Source of the DNA: Argonema galeatum A003/A1 | Lineage (GTDB): Bacteria; Cyanobacteriota; Cyanobacteriia; Cyanobacteriales; Aerosakkonemataceae | Direction: 5' to 3' | DNA: 55,804 nucleotides | Assembly (NCBI RefSeq): GCF_023333595.1 | Contig: NZ_JAIQZM010000040.1 | Location: forward strand, 1-55,804 | Shown: positions 50,902-55,804 of the stretch, one piece after another | Layout: every line of letters starts with the position of its first letter | How positions within the stretch are numbered: position 1 is the stretch's first letter | Made by a program: the position numbers and the translations under genes | The notes under the pieces: model-generated | Database searches by the model: none | Told to the model about the DNA's origin: nothing | What the model saw: the letters and a program-made list of their open reading frames with translations, nothing else

Positions 50902-51395
50902 TGGCTTACTATCAATGGCTTAAAGTTTTGAGTATAAAGCGGATTTATGCTGAGCGGCTGATTTCTGGAACAAAACAGATGGAGTTACGCAAGCGCGATT
51001 TGGGTATCCGTCCGGGTACATTGGTGCTTTTATATGAGACAGCCCCTAATAACCGGATTGCCGGCGCGTTTATGGCAGGAAAAACGTTTTCCTGTCCTGT
51101 GACTCAAATGTGGGATGAATATGCGCCATTACTTGGCATCGCTCGCCCGGACTATGACAGCTATTTTACCGGGGTTGAAATTGCATTTGGAATCAAAAGC
51201 GAAGGCGGTTTTACTCTCAATATCCGTTCCTATGATGAACTACAACAAGAGTTTCCGGGCTTTGTTGTCCCTCAACTTACCCTGAACTGGAAAGCTGAAT
51301 GGTTTGTACCAGACGACTATGTAGAGGCGCTGAATGCAGGCCATGAGCGGATTAAGGAAAAATTTGTCCTGGCAGAGCAGCTTTCCTTATTCTAA
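50901..51395 (+). CDS. ASCH-domain protein
   Basis: The 164-residue protein begins with the GTG at 50901, overlapping the TAG of the previous gene (TAGTG), so expression is coupled. The ASCH (PUA-like) core is clear: VLSIKRIYAERLISGTKQMELRKRDLGIRPGTLVLLYET, then GAFMAGKTF. ASCH proteins bind RNA or nucleosides; E. coli YqfB of this superfamily is an N4-acetylcytidine amidohydrolase, whose catalytic Lys corresponds roughly to Lys25 here. The C-terminus (VVPQLTLNWKAEWFVP) is extra. Whether it is a reader or an eraser is unknown. Confidence 0.82.
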   Translation: MAYYQWLKVLSIKRIYAERLISGTKQMELRKRDLGIRPGTLVLLYETAPNNRIAGAFMAGKTFSCPVTQMWDEYAPLLGIARPDYDSYFTGVEIAFGIKSEGGFTLNIRSYDELQQEFPGFVVPQLTLNWKAEWFVPDDYVEALNAGHERIKEKFVLAEQLSLF

Positions 51396-51470
51396 TGAAT
51401 AGGACTGATACAAAAAACACTTTAAACACTATCAAGGCGATTCGCTCACGCTAGTAGTAGTGAACACCCC

Positions 51471-51547
51471 GTAGGTTGAGTTGAAGGAAGTGAAACCCAA
51501 TGCGAATGTTGGATTAATTTTGGTTTTCGTTCCTCAACCCAACCTAC
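51471..51547. repeat. GTAGGTTGGG-type inverted-repeat element
   Basis: Starts GTAGGTTGAGTTGAAG and ends CCTCAACCCAACCTAC, the same type as the one inside the RNA-repair gene at 3160-3234. It lies in the gap before the VapB-like gene. Confidence 0.7.
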
Positions 51548-51663
51548 ACTTCACTGACTGTAAAAACGTAGTGTTGACGAAAGGCAGTGGTGGAAATGCC
51601 CAGATTAAGTTTATAATGACAGTGCGATCGTCTTGCGATTTGAATGCAATAAAAGAGGTAATT

Positions 51664-52032
51664 ATGTCTAAACAGAGTTTACCCGATATAGCGTCTTCTG
51701 CTCCTAATCCAGAAGCTCACTTAAGCGAAGCAATAGCAGAGATCCTTCGCGAGATTCAGCAAACTCCCAGGGAACATTGGCCGAAGTTAGTTCAGATGGT
51801 GCGGCTGTTTCGGGAGGCGGTAACGGTGGAGCCAAGAGTGTCGGAAGAGTTTGATAAAATTGATATTACTAAGCTTTCGCAAGAGGAGAGGATTAAGAGA
51901 AATCAAGCGGCAATTGAGTTGCTACGGTCGTGGCGCGAAGATGATGATGATGATGAACAAAAAGAAACTGCGGAGTACCTTGAGCAGGTGTTGGATGAGG
52001 ATCGGCTTTCTAATCGACGATTATTTCCATGA
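51664..52032 (+). CDS. Putative antitoxin of a VapBC-like pair
   Basis: The 122-residue protein starts at the ATG at 51664. The frame is open upstream to 51481, but that part reads through a dispersed repeat. It has AIAEILREIQQTPREHWPKLVQMVRLFREAV, typical of helical antitoxins of cyanobacterial PIN systems, and an acidic C-terminus (SWREDDDDDEQKETAEYLEQVL). Its TGA overlaps the ATG of the PIN gene (ATGA). Its partner is frameshifted, which suggests this gene is also no longer under selection as an antitoxin. Confidence 0.65.
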   Translation: MSKQSLPDIASSAPNPEAHLSEAIAEILREIQQTPREHWPKLVQMVRLFREAVTVEPRVSEEFDKIDITKLSQEERIKRNQAAIELLRSWREDDDDDEQKETAEYLEQVLDEDRLSNRRLFP

Positions 52033-52479
52033 GTAGAGTAATTATTTTAGATTCTTGCCCATTGGGAATGGTGACAAATCCCAAAGCAAAACCCATATTT
52101 AGAGTGTCAACTCTGGCTAGAATCTTTGCTACAAAGAGGCGAGGCAGTAATCTTACCTGAAATTGCTGACTATGAGATACGGCGCGAATTAATCCGGGCA
52201 GGTAAATTAGCAGGTATTAGAAAACTCGATCGGTTTAAAATTGCGCTTACATACCGTCCACTGACTACAGAAGTAATGCTTCTAGCGGCGCAATTGTGGG
52301 CAGATGCAAGGCGGACAGGAAAGCCAACGGCAGAACCTAATGCACTTGATGGAGATGTAATTTTAGCGGCTCAGGCAATATGGGAAGCAAATGATGGAAA
52401 TGAGGTTATAATTGCCACAACAAATGTGGGTCATTTGTCTCAATTTGTTGATGCTCGTGAATGGCGTTTAATTCAGTAA
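52029..52479 (+). pseudogene. PIN-domain toxin (VapC-like) with frameshift
   Basis: From the ATG at 52029 frame one reads MSRVIILDSCPLGMVTNPKAKP, the first strand and Asp of a PIN domain. It then loses homology near 52090, while another frame takes over with ECQLWLESLLQRGEAVILPEIADYEIRRELIR and ALDGDVILAAQAIWEANDGNE to 52479. Together they make a normal PIN protein of about 150 residues; one base has been lost or gained near 52100. It overlaps the antitoxin gene. It could be a sequencing error, but the toxin is more likely dead. Confidence 0.8.
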
Positions 52480-52501
52480 AACTCAATTTTTCTCCCCACC
52501 T

Positions 52502-53284
52502 CTAACTCGATGCACTGGTATAAAAACGCAATGCAAACCGCCAAAATCCCACGGAAGCAAACAACAGCCCCAATGCCAACACACCCGCACCTAACACCCA
52601 GCTAACTTCACCCCGCCCCAGCATCGCCTCCGCTGGCACAGTAGTCAAAAATGCTACAGGTATAACGAAAGTAAAGAAGAAACGATAAGCCGTAGGATAA
52701 GCCACTATCGGAAATCGTCCCGCCTCCAGCAGACCTCTGAGTACCTCAGTAACATTGTATATTTTGACAAACCAGATGCTAGTTGCTCCCAGCATAAACC
52801 ACAGACTGTAGAGACTTACAATACCAAAGAGAAGCGGAATAGCACTCACGAAGTAGTCCCTTATACCGATATCGAGACGTATACCCGCGTAGCCAATCAT
52901 CACGAAACCGAACAGTAAATCTGGAATTCCCCAAGGTGAAACACTCCGAGTCGAAAGCCAAAACTGACTGCTGATAGGTTTAAGCAGCACAAAGTCCAGC
53001 GTACCCTCTTGAACTTGCCGAACAATGCGGTTTAGATTAGGAACTAAGAAAGTACTGGAAAAGCCTTGTAATAAAGTAAATATTCCCAGTACCACCAAAG
53101 CTTCTTCCCAACTCCATCCCTGAAAAGTGTAGCCAGTGCGATAGAAAAGAAAGAGACTGAACAAGCTACCTATAAAATTTCCTACACTGCTTAATGCAGC
53201 TAAAACGAAGTTAACTCGGTACTCCATCTCAGCTGCGATAGCCGTACTCCAAAACAACCCTAACACCCGCAAGTATCGTCTCAT
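52502..53284 (-). CDS. ABC-2 family transporter permease (DUF990-type)
   Basis: The product has 260 residues from the ATG at 53284 (the ATG at 53302 adds MIKIPN). Six membrane helices are visible; the start RRYLRVLGLFWSTAIAAEMEYRVNFVL and the middle IVRQVQEGTLDFVLLKPISSQFWLS match ABC-2 permeases of the cyanobacterial DUF990 exporters. With the next two minus-strand genes it forms a complete ATPase-permease-permease exporter. The cargo is unknown. Confidence 0.88.
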   Translation of the reverse strand: MRRYLRVLGLFWSTAIAAEMEYRVNFVLAALSSVGNFIGSLFSLFLFYRTGYTFQGWSWEEALVVLGIFTLLQGFSSTFLVPNLNRIVRQVQEGTLDFVLLKPISSQFWLSTRSVSPWGIPDLLFGFVMIGYAGIRLDIGIRDYFVSAIPLLFGIVSLYSLWFMLGATSIWFVKIYNVTEVLRGLLEAGRFPIVAYPTAYRFFFTFVIPVAFLTTVPAEAMLGRGEVSWVLGAGVLALGLLFASVGFWRFALRFYTSASS

Positions 53285-53369
53285 ATTTGGAATTTTAATC
53301 ACAGATAAACACAGACAGCATCATCAGCGTTTATCTGGGGTTATAGGCTACCAACTATCGCCCGGACAA

Positions 53370-53462
53370 ACCTCACCCCCCTAACCCCCCTCTCCTCTGG
53401 AGGAGAGGGGGGAGAAATACTCCCCTCCCTGTTGCGGGGAGGGGCAGGGGGTGGGGTTCCAC
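53370..53462. repeat. GC-rich hairpin repeat
   Basis: Two palindromic blocks (CTCACCCCCCTAACCCCCCT with GGAGAGGGGGG, then TCCCCTCCCTGTTGCGGGGAGGGG) as in the repeat translated at 2420-2560. It lies in the gap between the two permease genes. Confidence 0.75.
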
Positions 53463-53546
53463 TCTCCCAGCTTAGACTGGTAGCCCGGTTGTAATTTTAA
53501 ATTTGACACTGTAATCCAAAATCTAAAATTTAAAATCTAAAATCAA

Positions 53547-54335
53547 TTATGCTCCCATTCCCGAATACCGTTTCAGTCCCCGACGCCACAACCAGCGGTT
53601 CCCGACAAAAAACACCAAAAACCAACCTAGCATCGCTAGAAACCCTCTTCCCAGATCCACAGGTAGACCTACCAAAAGCGCTGCTGGAAAATGAATCAGG
53701 TAGGGAAAGGGAGTCCAAAGCACCACTTCCCGCACATTATCTGGGAAAAGTTCCAGAGGCGCAACCATACCGGAGAGAAATAGATATAGTAGAAACCAGA
53801 ATTGCTCGATCGCAGCAGCTCGCTCGATCCAAAAAGCGAACATAGCAAAAGTATACTGGATTAGAAAACGCAGCGCAAATGCGATCGCCACTGCTGGCAC
53901 AAACAGCAAAAAGCCTGACCAACTCGGTAACCAAAAAGCTTGGGGATACAGTATAAAAAACAACACCACCAACAAAAGGGAAAATGGCAACCGGGCAACT
54001 CGTTCAGAAAGATGAGCGGCGACGTGGTGCCAAACCGGGTCTAGAGGCTGTAGCAGCTTGGCAGAAAGCTTTCCTTCCACCACCTCTTTCTCAAATTCCC
54101 AAATCACCCAGACCGTAGACAACTGTCGCACAAAGAAAACTGTCAGAAAGTAGCGAGAAAACACCACTGGTGTCAATCCGAACCGCCCACCTTGCGCCGC
54201 TTCCATCCAAATTCCCATCAAAATCAGCGGCAAAGACCCGGACAAAACCCACAACACCAGTTCAGCCCGGTACTCCACCATCTGAGCGTAATACACCGAA
54301 AGTAACACTCTAGCTTTTCTGACAATCCCTTTCAT
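53547..54335 (-). CDS. ABC-2 family transporter permease
   Basis: The 262-residue protein has about six membrane helices (VLLSVYYAQMVEYRAELVLWVLSG, LLLVVLFFILYPQAF, VAIAFALRFLIQYTFAMFAFW, GLPVDLGRGFLAMLGWFLVF) and the permease coupling segment VIWEFEKEVVEGKLSAKLLQPLDP. Its start overlaps the ATPase gene's stop (TGATG, base 54335), so both are translationally coupled. It pairs with the permease at 52502-53284, though a 245-bp gap with a repeat separates them. Confidence 0.88.
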   Translation of the reverse strand: MKGIVRKARVLLSVYYAQMVEYRAELVLWVLSGSLPLILMGIWMEAAQGGRFGLTPVVFSRYFLTVFFVRQLSTVWVIWEFEKEVVEGKLSAKLLQPLDPVWHHVAAHLSERVARLPFSLLLVVLFFILYPQAFWLPSWSGFLLFVPAVAIAFALRFLIQYTFAMFAFWIERAAAIEQFWFLLYLFLSGMVAPLELFPDNVREVVLWTPFPYLIHFPAALLVGLPVDLGRGFLAMLGWFLVFFVGNRWLWRRGLKRYSGMGA

Positions 54336-55315
54336 CAGGCTACCCCTGCACGAAAGACTCGACCAATCACTTCTTCAACCGGCGGGTCAGTCACCGTCAA
54401 ATCAAGCACCTCCAGTTCCGCCAGTATCCTAGCCACCGTCCGGGTGAGATCTTGCCGTTGCACCAAGAAACGCACCTCCCGACCTTCCACAGCTTCCAGT
54501 TCGCCGTATCGCAACAACTCAGTTTCGGACAAAGCTTGGGCTAGCTCCACTTTAACTTCTCGATAAGGGGCGAAGCGCTCCAGCAAACCTTCCAGACTAC
54601 CATCGTAGATTAGCTGACCCTGGTGAATCAGCAGAACTCGCTGGCAAAGAGCAGTGATATCCGCCATATAGTGACTCGTCAAAAGCACCGTAGCTTGGTA
54701 GCGCTGGTTATATTCGCGCAAAAAGTCCCGTACCGCAACCTGAGCATTAACATCCAGTCCCAGAGTCGGTTCGTCCAAAAAGAGTACTTGAGGGCGGTGC
54801 AGAAGTGCGGCAAGTAATTCGGCTTTCATGCGTTCACCCAGAGAAAGCTTGCGTACAGGCAGAGTCAGCTTCCCCTCAAGCGCCAGCAGCTCAGTTAGTT
54901 CCCCCACCCGCAGCCGGAATTCGCGATCGGATATGTTATAAACAGCAGCATTAATCTTCAAGGAATCTAGGGCAGGCAAATCCCAGAGTAGCTGCTGCTT
55001 TTGCCCCATAACCAAAGTGATTTTTTGCAAAAAGGCTTCTTCGCGCCGAAAAGGGACTTGTCCAGCCACCCGAACATTACCAGAAGAGGGATGAATTAGC
55101 CCTGTGAGCATTTTCAGTGTAGTGGTTTTCCCCGCTCCATTGGGCCTTAAAAATCCCACCACCTCGCCTGAGCCAATTTGAAAAGAAACTCCCTGAACAG
55201 CCTTCACCAAGCGGTAAGTGCGATGCAGGAAATGGCGCAGCGTCCCCTTGAATCCCGGTTCTTTAACCGCCACTGGATAAACCTTGCTCAGGTTTTCAGC
55301 CACGACAATGGGCAT
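54335..55315 (-). CDS. ABC transporter ATP-binding protein
   Basis: The product has 326 residues from the ATG at 55315; an upstream start at 55375 would run through the rRNA terminator. Walker A is FLRPNGAGKTTTL, the signature LSLGERMKAELLAALLHRP, Walker B VLFLDEPTLGLD, and the H-loop HYMAD. The N-terminal AENLSKVYPVAVKEPGFKGTLRHFL and C-terminal LDLTVTDPPVEEVIGRVF are typical of the Dxd-type exporters paired with DUF990 permeases. It is the first gene of the exporter operon. Cargo unknown. Confidence 0.92.
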   Translation of the reverse strand: MPIVVAENLSKVYPVAVKEPGFKGTLRHFLHRTYRLVKAVQGVSFQIGSGEVVGFLRPNGAGKTTTLKMLTGLIHPSSGNVRVAGQVPFRREEAFLQKITLVMGQKQQLLWDLPALDSLKINAAVYNISDREFRLRVGELTELLALEGKLTLPVRKLSLGERMKAELLAALLHRPQVLFLDEPTLGLDVNAQVAVRDFLREYNQRYQATVLLTSHYMADITALCQRVLLIHQGQLIYDGSLEGLLERFAPYREVKVELAQALSETELLRYGELEAVEGREVRFLVQRQDLTRTVARILAELEVLDLTVTDPPVEEVIGRVFRAGVA

Positions 55316-55345
55316 AGGCCATCCAAAACATTCCACATTTATAAA

Positions 55346-55389
55346 ATAGCAAAGCCCTCTTGTAATATTATCCAAGAGGGCTTTGCTAT
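55346..55389. terminator. Long stem-loop terminator of the rRNA operon
   Basis: Arms ATAGCAAAGCCCTCTTG and CAAGAGGGCTTTGCTAT (17 bp perfect) with loop TAATATTATC. It lies 10 bases after the 5S 3' end on the minus strand, with a short T-rich tail there, and just before the exporter operon. Confidence 0.85.
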
Positions 55390-55398
55390 GAATATTAA

Positions 55399-55515
55399 CC
55401 TGGCACCGAGCTATTTTCCCAGGCAGTGACCCACCAAGTATCTTCGCCGCAGCAGCGTTTCACCACCGAGTTCGGGATGGGTCGGCGTGGTTCCACCGCG
55501 CCAAAAGCACCAGGA
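55399..55515 (-). rRNA. rrf: 5S ribosomal RNA
   Basis: Reverse complement begins TCCTGGTGCTTTTGGCG, includes the universal CCATCCCGAACTCGGTGGTGA and the ending CTCGGTGCCAGG, so it is a full 5S of about 117 nt. The two ends pair. It follows the 23S gene after about 46 bp, the usual cyanobacterial order, with the 16S gene beyond the right end of the window. Confidence 0.97.
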
Positions 55516-55561
55516 AAACTGTGAGGGCAGAGCCCTGAAGACTGCACAGCAACGTTAAATA

Positions 55562-55804
<243 letters not shown>

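Noticed and set aside
53549..53845. Plus-strand 98-codon frame over the permease gene
   Set aside because: Antisense shadow; the minus-strand permease has clear membrane helices and coupling to the ATPase.
55516..55561. tRNA in the 23S-5S spacer
   Set aside because: The spacer is only about 46 bp, and no tRNA was recognised elsewhere in the window.

Overview
The window looks like chromosomal DNA from a filamentous (Oscillatoriales-type) cyanobacterium. The gene content is cyanobacterial: a GUN4-domain protein, Ycf54, CrtE-type geranylgeranyl diphosphate synthase beside a divergent-PAP2 protein, a lumenal-type pentapeptide protein, kinase-WD40 and TPR proteins, and a probable 6S RNA just after purK. 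The HIP1 octamer GCGATCGC is scattered throughout, and several families of short dispersed palindromic repeats recur. No taxon can be named from the sequence alone.

Layout. 1-6.7 kb: GUN4 and peptidoglycan-binding genes, then a minus-strand RNA-repair operon (RNA ligase, HD/polynucleotide-kinase, and an 1082-residue MJ1316-EEP-2H-nucleotidyltransferase fusion) that has been invaded by dispersed repeats. 6.7-19 kb: kinase-WD40, Uma2, a BrnT toxin pair, MsrP, TPR, pentapeptide, FkbM methyltransferase, purK with probable 6S RNA, and an active/inactive pair of M16 peptidases. 19-25 kb: a 6 kb accessory block between two long inverted repeats, holding a VapBC pair, a membrane GTPase, a DUF2283/DUF4258 pair and a repeat-tailed membrane protein. 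25-31 kb: phosphoesterase, FAD disulfide oxidoreductase, EamA transporter, a nuclease remnant and pentapeptide/TPR protein.

31-39 kb: a gene graveyard (half of a MATERWNDERLD-type gene, the middle of a slipin, a STAND NTPase with its P-loop cut out), then an intact GTPase + WD40 pair, a retron-like reverse transcriptase next to a ThuA-like protein, and a frameshifted zinc-ribbon gene. 38.6-48.3 kb: Nudix, class-IV aminotransferase, OB-fold protein, folD, crtE, PAP2-like, SPOR-like, ycf54 and pdxJ. A 3.3 kb segment with a TOPRIM protein, a caspase-like protein and a lysyl-tRNA synthetase follows; it is bracketed by direct repeats of the 5' end of pdxJ. 48.5-52.5 kb: small coiled proteins, a GIY-YIG/GNAT/PUA-like fusion coupled to an ASCH protein, and a VapB/PIN pair with a frameshifted toxin. 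52.5-55.8 kb: an ABC-2 exporter operon and the 3' end of an rRNA operon (5S, partial 23S, minus strand).

Best candidates for undescribed systems: (a) the GIY-YIG-GNAT-PUA plus ASCH pair, which may write, read or erase an acetylated base; (b) the TOPRIM plus caspase-like pair inside the pdxJ-flanked segment; (c) the RNA-repair operon; (d) the retron-like reverse transcriptase with its ThuA-like partner and the convergent GTPase-WD40 pair. Functions are inferred from motifs read by eye; no database search was possible.
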